A stretch of 64,000 nucleotides of DNA from Parapedobacter sp035556095. GTDB taxonomy: Bacteria > Bacteroidota > Bacteroidia > Sphingobacteriales > Sphingobacteriaceae. The DNA lies in contig NZ_DATMFT010000007.1 in assembly GCF_035556095.1 (NCBI RefSeq), positions 1 to 64,000 of the forward strand, in the 5' to 3' direction. Positions 1 through 7,320 of this stretch are shown here, in pieces. Every line of letters starts with the position of its first letter. The stretch's first letter is position 1. Both the position numbers and the translations under genes were made by a program. Below the pieces are notes generated by a model that worked only from the letters and a program-made list of their open reading frames with translations, was not told where the DNA came from and ran no database searches.

Positions 1-82
1 GGACCGTCTGCTGCTCCTTAATCGCTTCGATGGCTACCTTCGCCTTGAAGCCTGCACTGAATTTTCTGCGTTCTTTTTTCAT
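1..82 (-). CDS. IS3-family transposase OrfA, N-terminal part (cut by window edge)
   Basis: Reading from an ATG at 82 towards the window edge gives MKKERRKFSAGFKAKVAIEA followed by IKEQQTV. This is the typical start of the small OrfA protein of IS3-family elements, a helix-turn-helix protein of roughly 100 residues that binds the element ends and is joined to OrfB by programmed frameshifting to form the active transposase. Only 27 codons are in the window, so integrity of the rest is unknown. The element end lies just upstream (about 139), where homology to a beta-propeller gene starts, so this copy appears to have inserted into that gene. The family call is firm; the subgroup cannot be decided. 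Confidence 0.8.
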   Translation of the reverse strand, partial: MKKERRKFSAGFKAKVAIEAIKEQQTV

Positions 83-139
83 TCTTACAACTGCTAAGTT
101 AAACATTTAAGCAGCTGTCCAATATTTGGGGAGTACTAT
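1..139 (-). mobile_element. Terminal part of an IS3-family insertion sequence
   Basis: The segment holds the OrfA start and about 57 bp upstream of it, including TGTCCAATATTTGGGGAGTA (about 117-136), which has the look of an IS3-type terminal inverted repeat. From about 142 the sequence becomes homologous to codons of a six-bladed beta-propeller gene (intact relative at 6061-7320), so the element boundary is near 137-141. The other end, the second inverted repeat and any target duplication lie outside the window. Confidence 0.65.
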
Positions 140-141
140 AC

Positions 142-384
142 TTATTCAGGAAGTGGCCGCTTTCGTTAAAGACAAACACGGATTCGAAAAACCGCTATAT
201 CAAGCACCCGAGATGAATCAACGGGATAAGGTTTTAACGCCGTACTCGCCTCTTCGGCCTCCGTATAATTGGGGAAAGATTTCTTGGAATACGCTATCCG
301 GCGGTCCTTCTCTCCAAAACGGCATGAATTGACAAGGGAACCTAGCAATAAACAAATACCAAAAAAAATAAAGCTACATCTCAT
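142..384 (-). pseudogene. Six-bladed beta-propeller lipoprotein remnant, internally deleted and cut by IS
   Basis: Residues 1-64 from the ATG at 384 are closely similar to the start of the intact protein at 6061-7320: MRCSFIFFGICLLLGSLVNS versus MRRSFIFSGICVLLGAVVSS, followed by the lipobox Cys, YSKKSFPNY and DSSxVLDI. After VLDIA the sequence jumps, with a frameshift, to FESVFVFNESGHFLNK, which matches FESVFVFDENGRFLNK of the intact gene. About 45 codons are therefore missing internally, and everything after LNK is lost at the IS end. It cannot make a functional propeller. A copy of the leader repeat lies directly before its start. Confidence 0.8.
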
Positions 385-385
385 G

Positions 386-490
386 AAAGTTTACAATCGG
401 GGCTGCTTCCGCAAGGTAGTATATCTAATACGCATTTGCAAGGTTTGGTGAGTCCTATTTATTATCAAGCTGTTATCCTCGACTTTATCT
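386..490 (-). repeat. Leader repeat, copy 1
   Basis: The sequence from AGTTTACAATCGGGGCTGCT onwards is nearly the same as at 2148-2270 and 3876-3990. It lies immediately upstream of the start codon of the beta-propeller pseudogene ending at 384, so it is drawn on the minus strand as a leader or promoter region. Near 473 it lacks about 10 bp (TTTAGCGATT region) present in copy 3, and it runs out next to the 3' end of the gene at 499. Confidence 0.75.
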
Positions 491-498
491 GAAAACAC

Positions 499-1659
499 CT
501 ATTCTATGAACGTATAAACATGCAATAATGGATTGCTGCTAATAGATACATTTTCATCTATTTTTTTAAGATAGTCAGGCAGTTTTTTCCAAACATCATC
601 ATTCTTTTTATAAATTTCCATCTGCATTTTAAATTGATCAGAAGGATAAACAGTAATTAGGTTATTATCATCCCCATCATGGGCAAAATAATTGTAAAAT
701 GCCATACGATCATCGTCATTAGGCATCGCACTAAACACTTTTGTTTTTTTTGAGGCTTTAGAGTATATTGCTATATTCGCGCCCTGAAAACTAAAAGTAA
801 TATAATCTTTACTTTCTCTAAAATTAGATACTCCATAAACATATTTGTTTTCCTTAGCATATTTAAAAACACCTTGAAGGTCTTTAAAATTATCAAAGAA
901 ATTATCCGGTGTTTTGTTCCGTCCAAAATCTATATAGTATTTGGGCTTAAATTTGTTGCCATCATATTCATATATCATTTCTGAATAAGGCAAGCTCACA
1001 TGAATAGTTTTGTCACTTATAATATTAGGGGCCGAACTGCCCAGTGAGCTGAAAAATTTATCTTTCTCATCCGTACCAATAAAATCTTCCCTTTTTCGTG
1101 TTTCCAAATCATATGTCGAGAACATTTTACCTTTCTCTGTGTATATAGGCCTGAATAAAAGCTTATTATCCTTATACCCTATGCTTAAATATAAATCATT
1201 TATTAAATCTTCTTTAAGAAATTTCCCGTCCATTCCATAGGTAATAAGCTTATAAGGCCTGTCAGTATATAGAATAACCCTTTCATTATCTTTATCAATT
1301 GTAAAATCCATTAAGCTTGCATATTCCCCTGGGCCCTTACCAAGGTCTTGTATTTTATTCAAAAACTTTCCTGTATTACTAAAAATTAAAACAGCGTTTG
1401 ATTTTCTATCTAAAATAAAAATTTTATCCTTATGTAAACTTAACCTGTCAATTTTAGCAAAAAGGGAATTTTCAATCGTCTCCAGCGGAATGATTTTTGA
1501 AGAAGTAAAATAGTCTTCAAAATTACCTACAGGATATTTTTCTTGGACATCAACTTTTATATGTTCTACCGCTATATTTTTTTGCTCATTGGTGGTTTCT
1601 TGACATGAACTAAAACACGCTAACATTATCACAACTGTATTGAATATAAAGTTTTTCAT
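499..1659 (-). CDS. Six-bladed beta-propeller lipoprotein
   Basis: This 386-residue predicted lipoprotein has a signal sequence MKNFIFNTVVIMLACFSSCQ with the lipobox Cys at about residue 19, so it should be anchored in a membrane facing the periplasm or the surface. The mature part shows the Bacteroidota six-bladed propeller pattern: IIPLETIENSLFAKIDRLSL, ILDRKSNAVLIFSNTGKFL, then GKGPGEYASLMDF. The longer reading frame starting at 1743 would add 28 residues before the signal sequence and is unlikely. Third-position A/T is high and the DNA is much more A+T-rich than the flanking genes, suggesting recent transfer. It is paralogous in architecture to the genes at 2607 and 6061. The ligand and cellular role are unknown. 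Confidence 0.8.
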   Translation of the reverse strand: MKNFIFNTVVIMLACFSSCQETTNEQKNIAVEHIKVDVQEKYPVGNFEDYFTSSKIIPLETIENSLFAKIDRLSLHKDKIFILDRKSNAVLIFSNTGKFLNKIQDLGKGPGEYASLMDFTIDKDNERVILYTDRPYKLITYGMDGKFLKEDLINDLYLSIGYKDNKLLFRPIYTEKGKMFSTYDLETRKREDFIGTDEKDKFFSSLGSSAPNIISDKTIHVSLPYSEMIYEYDGNKFKPKYYIDFGRNKTPDNFFDNFKDLQGVFKYAKENKYVYGVSNFRESKDYITFSFQGANIAIYSKASKKTKVFSAMPNDDDRMAFYNYFAHDGDDNNLITVYPSDQFKMQMEIYKKNDDVWKKLPDYLKKIDENVSISSNPLLHVYTFIE

Positions 1660-1743
1660 TGGTTTAATTTTAGAGCGATAAATCCTTTGTAAATCACTGA
1701 TTTTAAATATTATATGTTTTTTTAACACCTTTGCAAAATACAT

Positions 1744-2143
1744 AAAAACCCTTGTCCCAGCTCACCGATACGCCGAATGAAAGAACCATGATTATCGAAT
1801 ATCACGAAGGCATCATGTGTAGATCGGCGATGAGATATCCCTCGTCAGCCAAAGGGAAAAAACGTTCGGCAGCTGCAAACGTTGAGCGGTCGTCCGTTTG
1901 CAGCTCGATAATTTCCAGTGTACGCGGATCAATCAGCGTGTCGATATCGAACGGGCCAAGATTATTCTTTGTGGAAACTTGGATCAGGGGGATGCTGTCC
2001 GTATGAACGGTTTCCCCGCTTTCGAAGTCATGCTGCACCGGACGGCATGACCACCAAGGCCCCAATAGGCCCAGAACGAGCAAAGCGATCGATACCTTGT
2101 TATTATTCGTGAGACCTGCTGTCCAAACGGAGTTCATCTTCAT
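1744..2143 (-). pseudogene. Six-bladed beta-propeller lipoprotein remnant, frameshifted and truncated
   Basis: From the ATG at 2143 the frame encodes a signal-like helix with a Cys (VLGLLGPWWSCRP), then a propeller-like blade (TLEIIELQTDDRSTFAAAER, GYLIADLH). The frame stops at about 1802. A shifted frame continues with AFVIFDNHGSFIRRIGELGQ, the usual blade plus the start of the G-G-P-G-E-Y motif, and then ends where it meets the upstream region of the gene at 499-1659. About two thirds of the protein is missing. A leader repeat copy sits directly before its start codon. Confidence 0.75.
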
Positions 2144-2147
2144 GCTT

Positions 2148-2270
2148 AAAGTTTACAATCGGGGCTGCTTCTGCAAGTTAGTATATCTAATACGGATTTG
2201 CAAGGTTTGGTGAGTCCTATTTATTATAATGCCACTTTCAGCGATTATCCCCGACGCTATCCACAGTTCA
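2148..2270 (-). repeat. Leader repeat, copy 2
   Basis: Same sequence as copies 1 and 3 (AGTTTACAATCGGGGCTGCT through TCCTATTTATTAT and GCGATTATCC), directly upstream of the decayed propeller gene that starts at 2143. This copy extends furthest: on the plus strand it stays open to a stop at about 2394 after one frame change, so part of it may be the decayed 3' end of another gene instead of pure leader. Confidence 0.75.
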
Positions 2271-2394
2271 CCAACGATACCCTGTCCATGGCGACAAGCT
2301 TGAAAAGGAAAAAAATTCATTCTTCCGCTCGTTGCTGGCCGATAGTACCCAAAACCAAAGGCCTATATATTCGGCTTTTGCTTGGATGTAATTC
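2155..2394 (+). pseudogene. Possible decayed 3' end of an unknown gene
   Basis: On the plus strand one frame reads LQGLVSPIYYNATFSDYPRR followed by YPQFTNDTLSMATS, and a second frame continues EKEKNSFFRSLLADSTQNQR then PIYSAFAWM and a stop. The amino-acid composition looks like real protein and the first part recurs, shorter, at 3803-4009 as LQGLMSPIYYQAVFSDYPRL. I do not recognise the family. Because the same DNA lies before start codons on the other strand, the match could also be chance; confidence is low. Confidence 0.3.
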
Positions 2395-2602
2395 AAGTGA
2401 GCATGCGTACAATTCATTTCTCCATGCGTGCAAATTGTACTAGATTGAAATTTGGGTTTACACATCTGCATTTTGTGTTGGCACGTATGCAGTTCAGGTT
2501 ATCACGCGGACAATTCATTTCTCCATGCGTGCAAATCAGTTTTGCGTGTAAGCAAATCAGTTTTGCACTATTGCAATTCGCATTTACACACATGCAATCG
2601 TA
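2382..2602. repeat. 21-bp degenerate tandem repeat, about 10.5 units
   Basis: From 2382 the sequence can be divided into 21-bp units with shared positions, approximately wTGCAaTTcrnnTTnnCacn. Units start at 2382, 2403, 2424, 2445, 2466, 2487, 2508, 2529, 2550 and 2571, with a partial unit at 2592. Units at 2529 and 2550 share AAATCAGTTTTGC, and the stretch ACAATTCATTTCTCCATGCG occurs in two places (2408 and 2509) about 101 bp apart. Since 21 is a multiple of three, both strands carry open heptad-like frames. There are no CRISPR-type spacers. Confidence 0.75.
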
Positions 2603-2606
2603 GCTA

Positions 2607-3773
2607 CTACTGGAGTTGCAACTTATAAACAACTAATATGGGATTATCGGTTGGCGCTAATTCGGGCATTAAGTTATATAGGCTAGGATAATCTCTTTCC
2701 AAAGCCTCACCAGACATATGGCCTTGTTCGATCCAAGTGACAAAATCAACTGAAATACTCGTAATAAAATGATCTTTCCCAGCAGTCCCTACAACTTCAT
2801 AACTTAGCGGAAAACCTAATCTGAAAGGTTCAAGAATTTTGCTTTCCTCCGATGCATGGGATCTTTTTCGATGGCAAAATGCGGTAATAATGCTCCTTTC
2901 ATATGCGTATGTAAAGGCTAACGTATTTTCCGTTTCCACAACCTGTTTGTGTAAAACTGCATATGCTGATGCACCCTTCGAATATTCATCAGATGAATTC
3001 CTCATCGCCATAGGAAGGGTGCTTTTCCCAAAATCAAACATGTATTTGGGGTATATTTCCGAGTTGTTTGTTAATTGAAATATCGTATCCGAAAGTGGAG
3101 AACTGTAAAGCAGGCCTTCGCTGTTGTTGAATATAAAACCCGAATACCCTAGCGTCTTTTTGAACGCCTCTGGGAATGGGAACAGTCGATCCAACACCTT
3201 ACCCAATCTATTCATTACAATTAAATTGTTCTTTTGCGATAACTCATTGTCGTTATGATTGATAAAATAATAATAATCCGTGCCAATCTTTCCAATTGCA
3301 TTGGCGTATAAGCCGTTCCTTATCGTCTGGAGGTGATTGCCTTCCAAATCATAGACAAATACAGCCTGCTCATTATTGCTCAACAGCAGCAAACTCTCGT
3401 CTTCCGGATCCAGCATAAAGTCCATCAACGTGGAGAACTCTCCCGGTCCCCGCCCCATTTTACCTATTGACTGGATGTACTTACCTGCCTTCGAATAAAC
3501 GTTGAGGCTTGCATATCTTTTATCCAAGACATAAAATCGATCCTTATGAAAGACCACCTTGTCAATCTCGGCAATGAGACTACGTTCATTGGTCTCTAGC
3601 GGGATAAACTCGATTTCAGCTATCGCCTCCCTGAAGTTATCCATCCGATGCATTTTGCTTATGTCAATAACATAACTATCATCGCTTTCTGCGTAATGAC
3701 TTTCAAATTTCTTATCATTGCCACAGGCGCAACACAATAGACACAAAGCAGTAAATTTCGGTAATACGCTCAT
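2607..3773 (-). CDS. Six-bladed beta-propeller lipoprotein
   Basis: This 388-residue predicted lipoprotein begins MSVLPKFTALCLLCCACGND, with a short hydrophobic signal and a lipobox Cys near residue 15-17. Typical blade sequences follow: IEFIPLETNERSLIAEIDKV, FYVLDKRYASLNVYSKAGKY, and GRGPGEFSTLMDF at about residues 105-117. These match the same positions in the paralogs at 499-1659 and 6061-7320. The C-terminal third includes DSISV-type strands and ends NPILVVYKLQLQ, comparable to the endings of the paralogs (NPLLHVYTF, NPVLAFYRF). This shared end suggests a closed propeller with a conserved last strand. The gene is flanked upstream by a propeller remnant and leader repeat copy 3, and downstream by the 21-bp repeat. 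The function is unknown. Confidence 0.8.
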   Translation of the reverse strand: MSVLPKFTALCLLCCACGNDKKFESHYAESDDSYVIDISKMHRMDNFREAIAEIEFIPLETNERSLIAEIDKVVFHKDRFYVLDKRYASLNVYSKAGKYIQSIGKMGRGPGEFSTLMDFMLDPEDESLLLLSNNEQAVFVYDLEGNHLQTIRNGLYANAIGKIGTDYYYFINHNDNELSQKNNLIVMNRLGKVLDRLFPFPEAFKKTLGYSGFIFNNSEGLLYSSPLSDTIFQLTNNSEIYPKYMFDFGKSTLPMAMRNSSDEYSKGASAYAVLHKQVVETENTLAFTYAYERSIITAFCHRKRSHASEESKILEPFRLGFPLSYEVVGTAGKDHFITSISVDFVTWIEQGHMSGEALERDYPSLYNLMPELAPTDNPILVVYKLQLQ

Positions 3774-3802
3774 ACGTTTATGGCATTAAAAACTATATCG
3801 CG

Positions 3803-3872
3803 ATGCTCGCTTCTTCGGCCCCCATACAGTTGTGGAAAGGTTTCTTGGAATATACTTGTTCGGCGGGCTCAT
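3803..3872 (-). pseudogene. Short remnant of a six-bladed beta-propeller lipoprotein
   Basis: On the minus strand one frame reads VYSKKPFHNCMGAEEASIAI, which aligns with AYSKKSFPNYMETEGASAAV at residues 31-50 of the protein at 6061-7320. No signal sequence is present; the remnant abuts leader repeat copy 3 on one side and the start of the intact gene at 3773 on the other. Confidence 0.65.
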
Positions 3873-3875
3873 CTT

Positions 3876-3990
3876 CTTTACAATCGGGGCTGCTTCCGCA
3901 AGGTAGTATATCTAATACGTGTTTGCAAGGTTTAATGAGTCCTATTTATTATCAAGCTGTTTTTAGCGATTATCCTCGGCTCCATCCACA
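3876..3990 (-). repeat. Leader repeat, copy 3
   Basis: TTTACAATCGGGGCTGCTTC, then GTAGTATATCTAATACG, TCCTATTTATTATCAAGCTG and GCGATTATCC match copies 1 and 2. This copy runs into the coding end of the GtrA gene, so the last codons of GtrA (VDGAEDNR and stop, 3963-3989) are made of repeat sequence. Confidence 0.75.
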
Positions 3991-4376
3991 CGACCGCCCA
4001 AACTATTGAATATAAAACGTGATACCAATACATAGTTCATTACAGATACCACGCCCATGGCGGCAAACTTAGAAAGGTAAAATTCCAGACCAGCCATCCT
4101 ATGCAACACGTGCAACAACACCGTACTTATGACCACGGCAAACAGTGCCAAGGTGATGAAAGCGGCAAACTTTCGCAGGCCATTTCCCCGGTCGACGAAA
4201 ACCCACATCCGGTTTGACTGAAAACTACACCCCGTAGCCACCGACCAGCCGATACCGTGGGCAATATACGGATCGATCCCCATCACTGAAAAACAAGCCC
4301 ATGTTACCGCGAAATCGAGACCGAAGCAGGCAAAACCAGACAGATAGTATTTTATAAACTTTCGGATGCCCATCAT
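3963..4376 (-). CDS. GtrA-family membrane protein
   Basis: The protein has 137 residues with four predicted membrane helices (about residues 10-30, 38-56, 68-90 and 100-122) and the family-typical pattern IKYYLSGFACFGLDFAVTW, GWSVATGCSFQSNRMWVF and NYVLVSRFIF. GtrA-like proteins are proposed flippases or partners in moving polyprenyl-linked sugars across the inner membrane, and usually sit next to a GtrB-type GT2 glycosyltransferase. That partner is directly upstream here (4395-5318, 18 bp apart), so the two form a transcription unit. The C-terminal residues come from a leader-repeat copy, so the natural end may have been replaced. A start at 4373 is equally possible. Confidence 0.85.
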   Translation of the reverse strand: MMGIRKFIKYYLSGFACFGLDFAVTWACFSVMGIDPYIAHGIGWSVATGCSFQSNRMWVFVDRGNGLRKFAAFITLALFAVVISTVLLHVLHRMAGLEFYLSKFAAMGVVSVMNYVLVSRFIFNSLGGRVDGAEDNR

Positions 4377-4394
4377 CGGATGCCGCTGCCATTA

Positions 4395-5318
4395 CTAAAT
4401 GTTCCTTTCCCGGATGAGGTAAGGCGGTCGTCTCCGGACCTCCATCAGCGTACGCCCGATATACTCGCCCATCACACCCATGAGCAGAAACTGGATCCCG
4501 GCGATAAACAACACGCTGGCAATGATGGACGTCCAGCCGGCAACGGTCTCCTCGGTAAACAGGTGCATGTACAATGCGTAGAACCCGTAGCAGAATGACA
4601 AGCCGGCAAACACCGCACCGATGGCCACCGAAAGCCGTAGCGGCGCTATGCTTCCCGAAACAAATGCTTTCATCGAAAGTGATAGGAGCTTCAGCAGCGA
4701 ATAGCGGCTGCGGCCATGCTGGCGGACGCCGACGTCAAACACTACCGTAGCCTGCCTGTACCCCATCCAAGGGATGATGCCCTTGAGGTAAAGCCCCTGT
4801 TCGCCGAAACCGGAAAGAGCCTTGACCACCTGCCCGTCAAGCAGCCGAAAATCGGGTGCATTGGGGATGATGGCGTGCTCGGCGAAGCGATTGATTACCC
4901 GGTAGAACAACCGTGAGGCCAACCGGTTCCCAAAAGACGTCGTTCCCTTATCTGGCCCCCGGCGGATACCGCATACTACCTCATATCCTTCGGCCCATTT
5001 ATCCACCATGGCCGGTATGGCCGCCGGCGGATGTTGTAGGTCGGCGTCCATGCACACCACGCAGTCCGCATCCAGGGCGTGGTCGTAGCCTGCCTTCAAC
5101 GCTAACTGCTGGCCAAAATTGCGTGAGAGGCTCACGTAATATATCCTCGGATTGGTAGCTGCAAGCGCCTTCAGCACATTCAGCGTACCATCAGTACTGC
5201 CGTCATCAACAAAGATAATGCGGCAATCGTACTCCCTAACAACATCTTCCGTGCGTGAAAGAAACTGATGAATGTTGCCTTCTTCGTTGTAGCAAGGAAC
5301 AATAATAACTAGCTTCAT
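4395..5318 (-). CDS. GtrB/DPM1-like GT2 glycosyltransferase with C-terminal membrane helices
   Basis: This 307-residue protein has an N-terminal GT-A fold: VIIVPCYNEEGNI at residues 4-16, IIFVDDGSTDGT near 34-45, and the metal-binding DAD in VCMDADLQHPP near 89-99. Two membrane helices follow (about 230-250 and 263-287), and a basic end MEVRRRPPYLIRERNI. This layout is that of polyprenyl-phosphate glycosyltransferases such as GtrB and DPM1, which charge the lipid carrier with a sugar on the cytoplasmic face. The next gene is GtrA, the usual partner. The 124 bp upstream (5319-5442) holds no gene. Sugar specificity cannot be read from the sequence. Confidence 0.88.
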   Translation of the reverse strand: MKLVIIVPCYNEEGNIHQFLSRTEDVVREYDCRIIFVDDGSTDGTLNVLKALAATNPRIYYVSLSRNFGQQLALKAGYDHALDADCVVCMDADLQHPPAAIPAMVDKWAEGYEVVCGIRRGPDKGTTSFGNRLASRLFYRVINRFAEHAIIPNAPDFRLLDGQVVKALSGFGEQGLYLKGIIPWMGYRQATVVFDVGVRQHGRSRYSLLKLLSLSMKAFVSGSIAPLRLSVAIGAVFAGLSFCYGFYALYMHLFTEETVAGWTSIIASVLFIAGIQFLLMGVMGEYIGRTLMEVRRRPPYLIRERNI

Positions 5319-5442
5319 ATCTTCGAACGAGACGGCTTATCGCATCTGTTTGAGACAGAGTTGTATCTCGTACCGCTATAACTACCTAAGTAGGCTACAC
5401 AATAAACTAATACGATAGTAGCATTAACAGGGGGAAAAATCC

Positions 5443-6057
5443 TCATTTTTCATCAAACATTGCTTGGATATCTCTAAAATATATATGCAAAAGTGATTTC
5501 ATATTCGAATCATATATAAAGGGCATCGTCATATTACCCTTATTTAGAACAAACAAATAGGGTACATTCAAGCTTTCAAACATAGAAGATGCAAGTCCAT
5601 TCTTTAGATAAAATATCTTACCCCCAAAGCCATATTTTTTTCTTATTAAAACATCTGAATTTGCAGATCCACTTGTGATAAGTACAACAATATTCGCTGA
5701 TACAAAGTCTTCCGAAAAAAAACTACGAATTTCATTAAACATATCCGTAACACAATCATTACAATTCGAATCTGAGAACCGAAGCACAAGTATAGGTTGG
5801 TTTTTCACGACGAAAAAATCTGCAAACAATCCCTGGTTAGGGGTAGTTCCTTCAACAAACAGCTGTTGGCTATAACCTTGGACGTAATACGTTAACCTGT
5901 TTTTCAACATGAGATTATCATCGGTCAAATATTTTTCCGAAAGTTCTAGCTCTTCTTTTTCTATTTTATTTCGTATCAACAAAAAGATACAACTTAAGAG
6001 TGCAAGTAATAGCACAAAAATCAAAACAAATGATATTTTACGAACCCCTATTATCAT
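5443..6057 (-). CDS. Membrane-anchored thioredoxin-like protein with CxxC
   Basis: The protein has 204 residues: one N-terminal membrane helix (about 8-28), a charged linker that looks coiled (KIEKEELELSEKYL), then a domain with PILVLRFSDSNCNDCVTDMF. The CNDC motif (C99 and C102) follows a beta strand and precedes a helix, as in thioredoxin folds, so a periplasmic redox role or a redox-derived fold is plausible. A second strand (NIVVLITSG) and a VPYLFVLNKG stretch resembling the cis-Pro loop support this. It follows the propeller lipoprotein gene at 6061 by 3 bp, in the same orientation, so they are co-transcribed. The DNA is strongly A+T-rich compared with its neighbours. The partner is unknown. 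Confidence 0.7.
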   Translation of the reverse strand: MIIGVRKISFVLIFVLLLALLSCIFLLIRNKIEKEELELSEKYLTDDNLMLKNRLTYYVQGYSQQLFVEGTTPNQGLFADFFVVKNQPILVLRFSDSNCNDCVTDMFNEIRSFFSEDFVSANIVVLITSGSANSDVLIRKKYGFGGKIFYLKNGLASSMFESLNVPYLFVLNKGNMTMPFIYDSNMKSLLHIYFRDIQAMFDEK

Positions 6058-6060
6058 TAC

Positions 6061-7320
6061 CTAAAATTGTTTAAATCGATAAAATGCCAGTACTGGGTTA
6101 CTCCGCTCATCAACCTGTTTGAAGAACGCTTTGAATGATGCTGAAATTAATTTATGCTTCTTTGAAACGATATCAGCCACAGGTATATCGCTTACAAACC
6201 AATCGCCAACCTGCGTAAGCGGGGAGCGGAAAAAAGGAACCTCGTTAAAACCGAGGGCGTAGCCGCCGAAAAGCCGGCAATTGTCAGAACTCGTATCAAA
6301 CAGTCCGTTGACATGCCTTTTGCCATTATAGCATGAAAAGAAAATATGCGTATTTGTCTCGGAGAACGTACCATCGAAGAAAACAGCATCAGGTTCTGTT
6401 TCCAGAAAGTGTTCCAGCTCCCGGTAGCCATATCTGTCGAAAACGGCCCGATCTACCACGGTCCCGCCATTGAACTGAAAACGGCATTTCAACGCCATAG
6501 AATCGCCACCAAAAGCATAAACACGATTGGCAAAGCGTGGCGCATAGATGATCTCGCTATCGTTCATGTCCCGCAGCTTAAACGCGTACCAGTGTCCAAA
6601 GTCGGACGCATTTTCATTAAAACGGAATGATTTATATAGGTAGTTAAATGCCGTATCCGAAACGACGATATCATGATACGAAAATGCCGGTAAGTGAAGA
6701 TTAGGTTCTCCATAGCCCGAATAGACATAGTGCCCATCATCCGTCAATTTTATATCGTCGAAGAAAAATGAGGTTTCCCAGCTTCTGAGGTAATCGCCAG
6801 AATAGCTGTAGACGTGGACTCGCTTGGATTTCATATCGTGTATCAGTATCTCCTTCGCTTTACGGTTGATAGCAACGCCATTGATACCGGCATATTCGGC
6901 AGGCCCCTTCCCTAGGTGGCCTATTTTATTCAGGAAACGGCCATTTTCGTCAAAGACAAACACGGATTCGAAGATGGTGTCGTCTACAATGAAAATAAAA
7001 CGTCCATCAATATACAATTCGCTAATGTTACCGATAAGGCACTCATCAGTCGTTTCAAGCATCACATACCGGATGCTGTCGATGATATCTTGTACATACA
7101 CATGATCTTCAATCTTCGCCATGTCAACGACAATATCAAGCACATGAGACGAGTCAATGGAATAAGGTTTTACTGCAGCGCTCGCTCCTTCTGTCTCCAT
7201 ATAATTGGGGAAAGATTTCTTAGAATATGCCGCCCGGGCGTCCGTCTCTCCAAAATGGCACGAACTGACAACAGCACCAAGTAATACACAAATACCTGAA
7301 AAAATAAAGCTACGTCTCAT
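6061..7320 (-). CDS. Six-bladed beta-propeller lipoprotein
   Basis: This 419-residue lipoprotein has signal MRRSFIFSGICVLLGAVVSS with the lipobox Cys at residue 21. After a linker of about 45 residues the blades begin: YVQDIIDSIRYVMLETTDEC, FIFIVDDTIFESVFVFDENG, then GKGPAEYAGINGVAINRKAK. It ends SNPVLAFYRFKQF, like its paralogs. It is the intact relative of the remnants at 142-384 and 3803-3872. Upstream, a TATATTTG sequence about 45 bp before the start fits the TAnnTTTG -7 box, but no well-spaced -33 was seen. The gene is followed after 3 bp by the CxxC membrane protein, suggesting a joint role at the cell envelope. The ligand is unknown. Confidence 0.85.
   Translation of the reverse strand: MRRSFIFSGICVLLGAVVSSCHFGETDARAAYSKKSFPNYMETEGASAAVKPYSIDSSHVLDIVVDMAKIEDHVYVQDIIDSIRYVMLETTDECLIGNISELYIDGRFIFIVDDTIFESVFVFDENGRFLNKIGHLGKGPAEYAGINGVAINRKAKEILIHDMKSKRVHVYSYSGDYLRSWETSFFFDDIKLTDDGHYVYSGYGEPNLHLPAFSYHDIVVSDTAFNYLYKSFRFNENASDFGHWYAFKLRDMNDSEIIYAPRFANRVYAFGGDSMALKCRFQFNGGTVVDRAVFDRYGYRELEHFLETEPDAVFFDGTFSETNTHIFFSCYNGKRHVNGLFDTSSDNCRLFGGYALGFNEVPFFRSPLTQVGDWFVSDIPVADIVSKKHKLISASFKAFFKQVDERSNPVLAFYRFKQF

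Noticed and set aside
2382..2602. CRISPR array
   Set aside because: Units are contiguous 21-bp degenerate repeats without unique spacers, and no cas gene is near.
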